Assembly: GCA_016210705.1 (NCBI GenBank)
Contig: JACQTR010000006.1
Location: 1-24,189, forward strand
DNA: 24,189 bases
Direction: 5' to 3'
DNA from: Chloroflexota bacterium
GTDB taxonomy: Bacteria > Chloroflexota > Dehalococcoidia > JACQTR01
The position numbers and the translations under genes were made by a program. Numbering within the stretch: position 1 is the stretch's first letter; each line of letters begins with the position of its first letter. Positions 8,203-14,788 of the stretch are shown one piece after another. The notes under the pieces are model-generated. The model was not told the DNA's origin. It saw only the letters and a program-made list of their open reading frames with translations, and searched no databases.

Positions 8203-8463
8203 TTATTTATCTTCTATTCCCCGTTCCTTGATATAGTCCACAGCGTTCTGGACGGTGATAATCTTCTCCGCATCCTCATCGGGTATCTCCAGAGGGGTTG
8301 TTCCGTCACCGAATTCCTCTTCCAAAGCCATTATCAATTCCACCAAATCTAGAGAATCGGCATTGAGATCCTCTACAAAGGACGCGCCAGATACCACCTC
8401 CGTCTCATCGACGCCTAATTGCTCCACTACAATCGACTTTACCCGCTCGAAAACTGTTGCCAT
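8203..8463 (-). CDS. acpP: Acyl carrier protein
   Basis: Carries growing acyl chains as thioesters on 4'-phosphopantetheine during fatty acid synthesis. The prosthetic-group site is S37 in the DSLDLVE motif. The protein is 86 aa and strongly acidic. It differs from the usual sequence by a few extra residues (GDGTTPLE) between the EEEFG helix end and IPDEDAEKI, so the loop before helix III is longer than normal. The ATG immediately follows the nusB stop. The Shine-Dalgarno AAAGGGGGTGAT is the strongest in the operon and lies inside the nusB 3' end, consistent with high expression of ACP. Partner genes fabK, fabD and fabG are just upstream. Confidence 0.96.
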   Translation of the reverse strand: MATVFERVKSIVVEQLGVDETEVVSGASFVEDLNADSLDLVELIMALEEEFGDGTTPLEIPDEDAEKIITVQNAVDYIKERGIEDK

Positions 8464-8898
8464 CTACGTATCACCCCCTTTCTTTGTGTCAGTAATTTGG
8501 GCACTGATGTTTCCGAGAACACCATTGATGAAGCGATAAGAGCTATCACTACCGAAGGCCTTGGCCAGTTCCACAGCCTCATTGATGGCTGCCTTCAGAG
8601 GCACTTTTTGGTTAAACATAAGCTCGTAGAGAGCCAACCTCAAGATGCTGCGGTCGATGGTTGCCAGTTGCTCCACAGGCCAAAGGGGGGCAGAATCTTG
8701 AATAGCCTTGTCGATCTGGCTGCGGTGCTCCATTACTCCCGACACCAAGTGACGAGCGAAGCTGGCCACATCCTCTGGCGTATCCCTTTCCTCTATGAGC
8801 CGTTCCAATACGCTCTCAGGAGCATGGCTCACCGCATCGACCTCAAAAAGGGCCTGTAGAGCTATCATCCGTCCTTGGCGCCGTCGGCTGGCCACCAT
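8464..8898 (-). CDS. nusB: Transcription antitermination factor NusB
   Basis: Small all-helical RNA-binding protein that with NusE (S10) binds boxA in rRNA leaders and supports antitermination and ribosome assembly. The 144-aa sequence has the family pattern RRQGRMIALQALFEVD at the N-terminus, IDRSILRLALYEL in the middle and INEAVELAKAFGSDSSYRFINGVLG at the C-terminus. ATG at 8898 is preceded by GGAGGT. It is separated from fabG by about 23 nt and abuts acpP with no gap. Its place among yceD and rpmF genes fits a ribosome-biogenesis theme in this operon. Confidence 0.95.
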   Translation of the reverse strand: MVASRRRQGRMIALQALFEVDAVSHAPESVLERLIEERDTPEDVASFARHLVSGVMEHRSQIDKAIQDSAPLWPVEQLATIDRSILRLALYELMFNQKVPLKAAINEAVELAKAFGSDSSYRFINGVLGNISAQITDTKKGGDT

Positions 8899-8921
8899 TA
8901 ACCTCCAACAATAATTATACC

Positions 8922-9680
8922 CTAAGCCATTACCATCCCGCCATCTATGTTAAGAACTTGGCCGGTGATGTAGGCAGCTTCCTCAGAGCTCAGAAAGGCT
9001 ACAGTGGCAGCAACATCCTCAGGGGAACCGAAATAACCAAAAGGGATTTGCTTGAGTAGCTCCTGGCGCTGAGCCTCACTGAGACTTTGGGTCATCTCCG
9101 TTTTGATGAAGCCCGGGGCAATGGCGTTAACGGTTATGCCCCGAGAGGCCACCTCGCGGGCAGTGGCCCGAGTCAAACCGATGAGTCCAGCTTTGGCAGC
9201 GGCATAATTGGCCTGACCGGCGTTTCCTATTATCCCCACCACACTAGCGATGTTAACGATGCGTCCCCAACGCTGGCGAATCATGGGCCTTAGAACCGCT
9301 TTTGTACAGAGAAAAGCCCCCTTAAGATTAGTAGCCAGCACCTCGTCCCAATCGCCCTCAGATAGGCGCAAAATAAGACCATCACGGGTTATGCCAGCGT
9401 TGTTTACTAAAATATCTATCTTCCCATAGCTGGTTAAGGCCGTCTCCACCAACTTAGCGACTTCCTGAGGCTGGCTTATATCGGTGGCTTGGACAAGACC
9501 TTCGCCATCCCGTGCCTTGATGGCCGCCATCACCTCAGCCGCAGCCGTGGCATTACTTCGATAGTTTACCACCACCTTGGCCCCCCGCTCCGCAAGCTTC
9601 AACACCACCGCTCGGCCAATCCCTCGGGAGCCACCGGTAACTATAGCTACCTTAGAAGATAAGTTCCTTTTATCGTCCAA
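8922..9680 (-). CDS. fabG: 3-oxoacyl-[acyl-carrier-protein] reductase FabG
   Basis: NADPH-dependent reduction of beta-ketoacyl-ACP in each elongation round. It is a short-chain dehydrogenase with the TGGSRGIG cofactor motif (15-22), NNAG (93-96) and the catalytic S146, Y159, K163 in the order S-x12-YxxxK. The C-terminus IDGGMVMA is typical of FabG. Length 252 aa is slightly long because the start is a TTG at 9680. The Shine-Dalgarno TGAGGAA lies 9 nt upstream and falls within one arm of a 10-bp inverted repeat whose other arm is the fabD 3' end. The neighbouring fabD, fabK and acpP fix its role as the fatty acid synthase FabG rather than a generic SDR. Confidence 0.94.
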   Translation of the reverse strand: MDDKRNLSSKVAIVTGGSRGIGRAVVLKLAERGAKVVVNYRSNATAAAEVMAAIKARDGEGLVQATDISQPQEVAKLVETALTSYGKIDILVNNAGITRDGLILRLSEGDWDEVLATNLKGAFLCTKAVLRPMIRQRWGRIVNIASVVGIIGNAGQANYAAAKAGLIGLTRATAREVASRGITVNAIAPGFIKTEMTQSLSEAQRQELLKQIPFGYFGSPEDVAATVAFLSSEEAAYITGQVLNIDGGMVMA

Positions 9681-9688
9681 AGGTTTAT

Positions 9689-9756
9689 TCCTCAGGCTCT
9701 ATCTTATCTAAATCTTACAATATGAAAAAAGTCCGAAAACCACACTAGCCTGAGGA
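9689..9756 (-). repeat. Inverted repeat spanning the fabD-fabG junction
   Basis: TCCTCAGGCT at 9689-9698 and its exact reverse complement AGCCTGAGGA at 9747-9756 enclose 48 nt. In the mRNA one arm is the last codons and stop region of fabD, and the other arm contains the fabG Shine-Dalgarno (GAGGA). Pairing would hide the fabG ribosome-binding site. No good promoter was seen in the 64-nt gap. Confidence 0.5.
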
Positions 9757-10668
9757 GGACACATCTCCGATATTTGCCACTTGAACCTGATTATTAATGC
9801 GGCGGATAAGTCCTGACAAAACCCGCCCAGGTCCGACCTCAAGGAAAGTGGTCACGCCAGCCTCGACCATGTATTCCACAGACCTCTGCCATTGAACACA
9901 ACTGCAAATCTGAGTTAAGAGCTCCGCCTTGACCTCTTCGGCAGTGGTTACCGGCTGCCCCGTGCTGTTAGCCACTATGGGTATAAAAGGATGACGAAGA
10001 CTCATTCGGAATAAAGCCTTGGCCATACCCTCCCTAGCAGGCCCCATGAGCGAGGAGTGGAAGGCAGCGCTCACTTCCAAGGGAATGGCATGACGAGCCC
10101 CCCGAGCCCGAGCTAGATCTACCGCCCGGGCTAACGCCTCGCGGGAACCGCTGATAACAATCTGCTGCGCCGAGTTGAGGTTAGCGATCTCAGCCCCAGT
10201 CTCTTGGCACACCTCTTCCACCGTAGCCTCGTCCAGACCGATGAGGGCGGCCATGCCCCCTCGTGCTATGCTCCCTGCCTCTTCCATCAAACGCCCTCTC
10301 TCCCTAACCAACCTTAGGGCGTCGCCAAACTCCAAGACCCCAGCTGCCACCAGAGCTGTGTATTCCCCTAAACTGTGACCAGCCACAAAGTGAGGATGAA
10401 AAGCCTCCGCAGGATTAGCCTCTTTGGCAGTTCTCAAATAGGCTAGGCTAACAGTGAAAATAGCTGGTTGGGCATTGATGGTTCGCTTCAACTCCTCTTC
10501 CGGCCCTTGAAAACAAAGGCGGGAGAGTGGAAAGTCCAATATCGCATCGGCCTCTCGAAAGATAGCCCGAGCGGGAGGGGAACTCTCATATAGAGCTGAT
10601 CCCATACCTACTTCTTGTGAGCCTTGCCCTGGGAACACCAAGGCCAATCTTGGTTTTTTAGCGTCCAT
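9745..10668 (-). CDS. fabD: Malonyl-CoA:ACP transacylase FabD
   Basis: Moves malonyl from CoA to ACP to supply the chain extender for fatty acid synthesis. The GQGSQ loop is at 14-18, the nucleophile S99 lies in GHSLGEY, and the catalytic His is H204 in AAFHSSLM. Length 307 aa is typical. The start ATG lies inside the last codons of fabK (11-nt overlap) with GAGGT about 9 nt upstream, so translation is coupled. It is followed after 64 nt by fabG. It is the enzyme that uses malonyl-CoA produced by the AccDA encoded at the far end of this operon. Confidence 0.95.
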   Translation of the reverse strand: MDAKKPRLALVFPGQGSQEVGMGSALYESSPPARAIFREADAILDFPLSRLCFQGPEEELKRTINAQPAIFTVSLAYLRTAKEANPAEAFHPHFVAGHSLGEYTALVAAGVLEFGDALRLVRERGRLMEEAGSIARGGMAALIGLDEATVEEVCQETGAEIANLNSAQQIVISGSREALARAVDLARARGARHAIPLEVSAAFHSSLMGPAREGMAKALFRMSLRHPFIPIVANSTGQPVTTAEEVKAELLTQICSCVQWQRSVEYMVEAGVTTFLEVGPGRVLSGLIRRINNQVQVANIGDVSSSG

Positions 10669-11620
10669 AAGGTACTACCTCTTTGGCCATAGTAGCTAGA
10701 TGTCCCAAAAGGATCTCGGCTTCAGCCACAATATCCTCGATGATATCCCGCACCGACTTTATATCTTTAATTAAGCCAGCGATCTGACCCGCCATGAGAG
10801 AGCCATTCTCCATATCCCCTTCGATAGCCCCCAAACGCAATTTTCCTGTGCCAAATTGTTCCAATTCTTCAGGGGTGGCCCCAACCTTTTCCATAGCCAT
10901 GAATTGACGCGTCATCCTATTTTCTAAAGCCCGCACCGGGTGACCTGTAGAATGACCAGAGGCCACGGTGGCCCGATCCCGAGCCTCTAATATTCTGGCC
11001 TTAAAATTGGGATGAGCGATACATTCTTCGGCGCAGACAAAGCGGGTGCCCATCTGCACTCCTTGAGCCCCTAAGGCGAGCGCTGCCACTAGCCCTCGAC
11101 CATCAGCGATACCCCCAGCGGCTACCACAGGTAGGCTTGTTGCATCTACCACCTGAGGAACCAAAGCCATGGTAGTAGTATCTCCTATGTGTCCTCCGGA
11201 TTCCATGCCCTCGGCCACCAACCCATCTGCTCCCAATCGCTCCAAACGTCGTGCCAATGCCACCGCCGAAACCAGCGGCAACATCTTGATTCCCACCATC
11301 TTAAATTGAGGTATTAGCGTTCCAGGATTGCCTGCACCTGTGGTGACCACAGGTACCCACTCTTTCAAAACTACCTCAATAACCTCATGGGCATAGGGGG
11401 AGAGAAGCATTATGTTCACGCCAAAGGGTTTTTCGGTGAGTTCTTTCATTTTGCGGATCTGGCCTTGTACCCAGTCGCCAGTGGCGTTGCCAGCCCCGAT
11501 TATTCCCAGCCCCCCGGCATTGGACACTGCCGCCGCTAACTCGTAGGTACCCAGCCAGGCCATTCCGCCTTGAATAATAGGGTACTTAATATCCAAGAGA
11601 TCGCAGAGAGCCGTCCTCAC
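10658..11620 (-). CDS. fabK: Enoyl-ACP reductase II FabK (FMN-dependent)
   Basis: Catalyses the last step of the elongation cycle, reducing trans-2-enoyl-ACP, using FMN and NAD(P)H. It belongs to the nitronate monooxygenase-like TIM-barrel family. The N-terminal YPIIQGGM motif and the EGMESGGHIG motif with H144 are those of FabK; the phosphate-binding AAGGIADGRG segment follows. Length 320 aa fits. It starts at GTG 2 nt after the rpmF stop, with AAAGGGGA upstream. Location between rpmF and fabD is the usual place of fabK in Gram-positive fab clusters. This favours enoyl reductase over nitronate monooxygenase, which has the same fold. No FabI is in the window. Confidence 0.9.
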   Translation of the reverse strand: MRTALCDLLDIKYPIIQGGMAWLGTYELAAAVSNAGGLGIIGAGNATGDWVQGQIRKMKELTEKPFGVNIMLLSPYAHEVIEVVLKEWVPVVTTGAGNPGTLIPQFKMVGIKMLPLVSAVALARRLERLGADGLVAEGMESGGHIGDTTTMALVPQVVDATSLPVVAAGGIADGRGLVAALALGAQGVQMGTRFVCAEECIAHPNFKARILEARDRATVASGHSTGHPVRALENRMTRQFMAMEKVGATPEELEQFGTGKLRLGAIEGDMENGSLMAGQIAGLIKDIKSVRDIIEDIVAEAEILLGHLATMAKEVVPYGR

Positions 11621-11622
11621 CG

Positions 11623-11823
11623 TCAGGCTTTTCCCCTTTTGGCCTTTTCCATGTTTAGGACCTCCCTACCCCCGTAGCTGCCACAGACAGGGCAGACTCG
11701 GTGGGAGGGCTTGAGACTATGACATTGAGAACAGCGAACCAACGTGGTTAAAGTAGCCCTAAGGTGACTTCGCCTCTCCCCTTGACGGGCTTTGGCATAT
11801 TTTCTTTTTGGTAGCGGTGGCAT
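11623..11823 (-). CDS. rpmF: 50S ribosomal protein L32
   Basis: Small zinc-ribbon protein of the large ribosomal subunit. The 66-aa sequence begins with the family pattern PLPKRKYAKARQGERRSH and carries two Cys pairs, CSQC and CPVC, so it is the zinc-binding (C+) form rather than the zinc-independent paralogue. ATG is about 25 nt after yceD, with AAGGAGC upstream. The yceD-rpmF-fab order is conserved in many bacteria and ties ribosome and membrane synthesis together. Confidence 0.95.
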   Translation of the reverse strand: MPPLPKRKYAKARQGERRSHLRATLTTLVRCSQCHSLKPSHRVCPVCGSYGGREVLNMEKAKRGKA

Positions 11824-11848
11824 AAAAAGCTCCTTAATTATTTACTTA

Positions 11849-12346
11849 TCAGACCGTTGCCGGGTTCGACGACGAAGCTCTTGGTAATGAGGAAGTAGGG
11901 GTGCACCCACAGGACCCCTGGTTGAGGTTATGCCCACAATAAGGACAAAGCCCTAGACAATCAGGGCGGCAAAGGGGATTCATGGGCGTGTTCAACAAGA
12001 TCAGTTGGCGTACCACCTCCGTCAAGTCCAGAACATGATGGGCATCGATGATAAGGTCACTAGTCTTCTCTTCGGTCACTGCTTCGCCACTGACCATATC
12101 GGTGCTAGGGAAATACTCCTCCTGAAATTCCAAACTGAGGGGGTATTCAAAGCGATCTAAACAGCGCCCACATTCCATAGAAAGAGTGGTTTTTAGCCTT
12201 CCTCTAACCAAAATGCTACGATGCGTACGCAGAAATTCTACTTCGCCGTCAATGGCAGGCGTTAGTTCGGTTTTTTCCGCTGCCAACTCATAGCGACGAG
12301 TTTCGCCTACGGATTCTTTAAGAAGTTGGGCTACATTGAACCGCAT
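11849..12346 (-). CDS. yceD: YceD/DUF177 family protein (23S rRNA accumulation)
   Basis: Member of the DUF177 family, whose homologues in E. coli and plants are needed for normal 23S rRNA accumulation; the exact biochemistry is unknown. The diagnostic parts are CGRCLDRFEYPL (C59, C62) and the C-terminal CRPDCLGLCPYCGHNLN (C126, C130, C134, C137), which probably bind zinc. Length 165 aa is normal. The ATG at 12346 has AAGGG 6 nt upstream and lies about 19 nt from the inferred transcription start of the strong promoter at 12372-12401, making this the first gene of the long operon. It is followed by rpmF, its usual partner. Confidence 0.9.
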   Translation of the reverse strand: MRFNVAQLLKESVGETRRYELAAEKTELTPAIDGEVEFLRTHRSILVRGRLKTTLSMECGRCLDRFEYPLSLEFQEEYFPSTDMVSGEAVTEEKTSDLIIDAHHVLDLTEVVRQLILLNTPMNPLCRPDCLGLCPYCGHNLNQGSCGCTPTSSLPRASSSNPATV

Positions 12347-12371
12347 CGAATCCCTTCAACCCGGGTTACCC

Positions 12372-12401
12372 ATTATAGGCAGTGCCTTTTTCATGTGTCA
12401 A
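12372..12401 (-). promoter_or_regulatory. Consensus sigma-70-type promoter of the yceD-rpmF-fab operon
   Basis: On the minus strand TTGACA (12401-12396) and TATAAT (12377-12372) are both perfect matches to the housekeeping consensus with an 18-bp spacer. The start of transcription would be near 12365, leaving about 19 nt of leader before the yceD ATG with its AAGGG. It is the best promoter in the window. Confidence 0.85.
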
Positions 12402-12424
12402 GCAAAACCATTTCAATTCAGGTA

Positions 12425-13453
12425 TTATGGCTTTAGCTCCTTTGCCGCTCCATTTTGAGCAGCCAACTCCTCGGGAGAGGCGCTGTATTTATCAAAAGCC
12501 TCTCTGAGATGAGAGACCTCGTAATGGGCGTATATCTTCTTGGTGGTTTCAGGAGAGGCATGACCCAATATATCCTGAACCTCTGAGAGCTTCGCTCCTT
12601 TGTTTAACATAACACTAGCTTTTGAATGACGAAAAGCGTGGGGAGTGGCCCTTACCCCCGCTAGACCAGCGAAGTATTTAACTATTCTCCACACAGATTG
12701 AGGCGAGAGACGATAATTGCTGCCACCAGCTTTGGGTTTTCCACGGGCTTTATCATGCCGGATAAATAGGGGAGTGTAGCTATCCCTCCTTTGCTCCAAG
12801 TATTCCCGTATGGCCATTAGTGTGTCACCATCGAAGAAAACTACGCGCTCCTTATTACCTTTGCCCGTTATTATGGCTTGCATAGCCCGACCATCCTCTA
12901 TGTCTTCTCGGTTTAGGCGGGAAACCTCTTCTCGACGCATACCCGTGCAGTAAAGGGTCTGGATTACAGCTTTGTCTCTCAGCAATTCCAACCGTTTCTT
13001 TTCGTTGCTCCGATTAAGGGGAGTTATATCAACTGACTTGACATAAAGTACTAGTAAGGGAAGTCTTTTGTCCACTCGGGGGGTCTTATAACCAGCTTTG
13101 CTCATTATTTGGTGCAGGCCCTCTCGTATCACCTCAAAGGAAGTCCCTCTAGGGCCTACGTTGTGCCTACCTAAATAACTAAAAAAAGCTCTGGCTCCGG
13201 CTATATAGGTAGTTATGGTAGATCGGACTTCAGGGCCATAATTTTTTACTAACCAAATATAAAAAGACTCCAAAATGTCGGGAGGTAGGTCACTCGTTTT
13301 AACCTTGGTTGGGTGAAGCCCGCGATAATCTAAATAATCAACAAAACGGTTGAGGGCAGACCGGTAAGTAACGAGAGTCTTAGTGGATTTGCCCCGTAGG
13401 CTATCTTCAAAAGAGGGGATGACCTCTGCTATCGTGGGAGAGGTATTAATCAT
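12425..13453 (-). CDS. xerA: Xer-like site-specific tyrosine recombinase
   Basis: Cuts and rejoins DNA at specific sites through a 3'-phosphotyrosine. An N-terminal SAM-like core-binding domain (about 10-95) is followed by a catalytic domain with the full active-site set: R173 (TGMRREEV), K198 (GKGNKER), H272 and R275 (HAFRH), H298 (LGHAS) and Y308 (KKIYAHY). At 342 aa it is slightly longer than XerC/XerD (about 300), with extra residues around 108-150. The ATG has no visible Shine-Dalgarno. Just upstream is a dif-like 40-bp palindrome that overlaps its promoter, so the recombinase probably acts on and may repress from that site. No second Xer is in the window. The neighbours are not phage genes, so a chromosome-dimer resolvase is favoured, though a mobile-element integrase is possible. 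The XerA-type symbol is by analogy only. Confidence 0.85.
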   Translation of the reverse strand: MINTSPTIAEVIPSFEDSLRGKSTKTLVTYRSALNRFVDYLDYRGLHPTKVKTSDLPPDILESFYIWLVKNYGPEVRSTITTYIAGARAFFSYLGRHNVGPRGTSFEVIREGLHQIMSKAGYKTPRVDKRLPLLVLYVKSVDITPLNRSNEKKRLELLRDKAVIQTLYCTGMRREEVSRLNREDIEDGRAMQAIITGKGNKERVVFFDGDTLMAIREYLEQRRDSYTPLFIRHDKARGKPKAGGSNYRLSPQSVWRIVKYFAGLAGVRATPHAFRHSKASVMLNKGAKLSEVQDILGHASPETTKKIYAHYEVSHLREAFDKYSASPEELAAQNGAAKELKP

Positions 13454-13460
13454 TTTAAAA

Positions 13461-13500
13461 ATCTATGCTAGATATAATAATGATTATATCTAGCATAGAT
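13461..13500. other. dif-like: dif-like recombination site (40-bp palindrome)
   Basis: Perfect 18-bp inverted arms (13461-13478 and 13483-13500) surround a 4-nt centre. The middle reads ATAATAATGATTAT on the plus strand (ATAATCATTATTAT on the minus), that is ATAA-N6-TTAT, the layout of bacterial and archaeal dif sites with 11-bp arms and a 6-bp crossover region (28-bp core 13467-13494). The E. coli dif centre ATAATGTATATTAT agrees at 11 of 14 positions. The site lies 8-47 nt upstream of the recombinase ATG. Alternative readings are an operator or a simple hairpin. Confidence 0.7.
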
Positions 13501-13515
13501 GGAGTCCACTGTCAA
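13487..13515 (-). promoter_or_regulatory. Promoter of the Xer recombinase gene, overlapping the palindrome
   Basis: TTGACA (13515-13510) is followed after 17 bp by TAGATA (13492-13487) with an extended TG just before it (TGCTAGATA). A TATAAT further in (13488-13483) has a poor 21-bp spacing. The -10 region and start point fall inside the palindrome, so binding there should block transcription. Confidence 0.55.
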
Positions 13516-13533
13516 GGGCCTTAGCAGGCTTTT

Positions 13534-13896
13534 TTAATAACGATGGTTCCAGTTACGAAAACGCTCGACTAGCACATCACGTAGGAGACGCCAATAGCGA
13601 CTGGTTTTAAACTGGCGCCAAGAAACTGAACCTGCCCAGACCAAGAGAAAAATGACAAAAAATACCAACAAGCGCCCCACTGAGGGAATCACAAACCGCG
13701 CCACATAGGCGATGATCGAAAAGATTAGTGCGCCAATAATTAGTTGGCTTATCGAGGCCTCCCACCAAGCCTGTGAAAGAACCCTGGCCAGCCTTTGCCT
13801 TCGATCTCTTTTCGCTTTGGCTGATGGCTCTTTTGGCGAGGATTCCTCCAGCCGCTTCAATAGCTCCTCGATCTCCCGCTCATATCTACTAGCCAT
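13534..13896 (-). CDS. Small two-helix membrane protein of unknown function
   Basis: Not recognised as a named family. From the chosen start (ATG at 13896, beginning MASRYEREIEELLKRLEE) the protein is about 120 aa. It has an acidic, helix-forming N-terminus (ERE-IEELLKRLEE), a basic linker (KAKRDRRQRLARV), two membrane segments (about QLIIGALIFSIIAYVARFVI and LLVFFVIFLLVWAGSV) and a basic C-terminal tail rich in Arg and Trp. The frame extends up to a TTG at 13953, but a candidate promoter at 13922-13950 would start transcription inside that extension, so ATG 13896 (or 13905) is preferred. GAGGG lies just before the ATG. Its position ahead of the recombinase on the same strand may mean read-through into that gene. 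A cytoplasmic-membrane location is inferred; no function is proposed. Confidence 0.7.
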   Translation of the reverse strand: MASRYEREIEELLKRLEESSPKEPSAKAKRDRRQRLARVLSQAWWEASISQLIIGALIFSIIAYVARFVIPSVGRLLVFFVIFLLVWAGSVSWRQFKTSRYWRLLRDVLVERFRNWNHRY

Positions 13897-13921
13897 CACC
13901 CTCATCTCAAACCGGTTAAAG

Positions 13922-13950
13922 TGTATATCCCTTGTCTGGTTCAATGATAA
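13922..13950 (-). promoter_or_regulatory. Possible promoter for the small membrane protein gene
   Basis: TTATCA (13950-13945), 17-bp spacer, TATACA (13927-13922) on the minus strand: four of six matches in each box. The predicted start near 13915 favours translation from ATG 13896 or 13905 and not from the TTG at 13953. Confidence 0.35.
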
Positions 13951-14006
13951 CAAAGGTCTAAGCTAGGGTCAATAGACTGAAGAACGCCAGAGGGCTAGTT
14001 TAGGGG

Positions 14007-14558
14007 CTATTTATTGCCTTCAGCACCAATATGTGGGAGACTGTTGTTGATGGAAACAAGCAATTCATGCGCTATTTGGCGAATACTGGCCGCTACAAGA
14101 GAGTTGTCGGGGGGCCGTATTTCCCCGTTAACCTGTACCCGCCATCCTTGAGAGTGGAAACGAGTAAGTCTGGCATACTGTTCATCAAGTTGAGGATCTA
14201 CATGGGCTCCTCCCACCTGGTTAGCCATCGCCAGTATTAGGTCCTTGCGGCTGAAAACCACACTGAGCCTGTCCTTTATGACTATCTCGTTCCACCATTC
14301 ACTGAAAGACACGGTAGTTGGCTGTATCGAATCTGGCGGGCCACTAACCCTAGGGACATAAGTTACTTTGCCCCCTGATTTATCCGATGGAGTGTTCGTG
14401 AAAGGTTCCTCCTCCCCAAAGAGTTTAAATGTCACCGATGCAGTACCTTGTACCCGCATCATTACTAACCCTTGATGAGGCGCAAGATTCTGAGGATGCA
14501 AAGGGTGAGTGGTGTTGTGCATTTTAAGCTTATCTTTCATCTTTATCAAATGCAGCAA
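14007..14558 (-). CDS. Unrecognised protein; 5' end extends past the first standard start (frameshift or non-AUG start)
   Basis: I cannot name a family. From TTG 14558 it is 183 aa, soluble, with no signal peptide or membrane segment. Distinct stretches are FSEWWNEIVI, FSRKDLILAMANQVGGAHVDP and a C-terminal helix IRQIAHELLVSINN. The TTG has no Shine-Dalgarno and the same frame stays open upstream to a stop at 14682-14684. That extra stretch (starting NEQLEFLRAS and containing KRLATTIRVLVHDTKGSKSL) looks like real protein and runs smoothly into the rest. The only ATG near its beginning (14680) is one base out of frame. So either one base was lost in the first codons, or translation begins at CTG 14672 (222 codons including the stop). 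A promoter at 14742-14771 fits a start near 14680. It could be a decayed gene. Confidence 0.65.
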   Translation of the reverse strand: MLHLIKMKDKLKMHNTTHPLHPQNLAPHQGLVMMRVQGTASVTFKLFGEEEPFTNTPSDKSGGKVTYVPRVSGPPDSIQPTTVSFSEWWNEIVIKDRLSVVFSRKDLILAMANQVGGAHVDPQLDEQYARLTRFHSQGWRVQVNGEIRPPDNSLVAASIRQIAHELLVSINNSLPHIGAEGNK

Positions 14559-14741
14559 AGACTTCGACCCTTTTGTGTCGTGAACTAGAACCCGTATGGT
14601 TGTAGCTAGGCGTTTAGCCTCGCCCTCAAATCCATTATCGAACGAGCTAGCAGATGCTCGTAAGAACTCCAGTTGTTCATTTTAGGTGAGCCTTCAATTC
14701 TTGGCCGGTTTGGGAGTACTTTGCCATCTATTTTGTCTATA

Positions 14742-14771
14742 CTAATAAAACCTATAAATATGTTATGTCAA
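14742..14771 (-). promoter_or_regulatory. Probable promoter for the unrecognised gene at 14007
   Basis: TTGACA (14771-14766), 18-bp spacer and TATTAG (14747-14742) on the minus strand, in AT-rich DNA just after the lexA stop. The expected start near 14735 gives about 55 nt of leader before the ATG at 14680, supporting the view that the gene originally began there. Confidence 0.5.
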
Positions 14772-14788
14772 TAATAGTCGTGGCCGAG

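Noticed and set aside
8419..8859. 146-aa plus-strand frame opposite nusB/acpP
   Set aside because: Antisense shadow of two conserved genes.
12425..14680. The recombinase, small membrane protein and unrecognised gene as a prophage or integrative element
   Set aside because: No phage or conjugation genes, no tRNA target and no flanking direct repeats seen; the dif-like site beside the gene is better explained as a Xer system.
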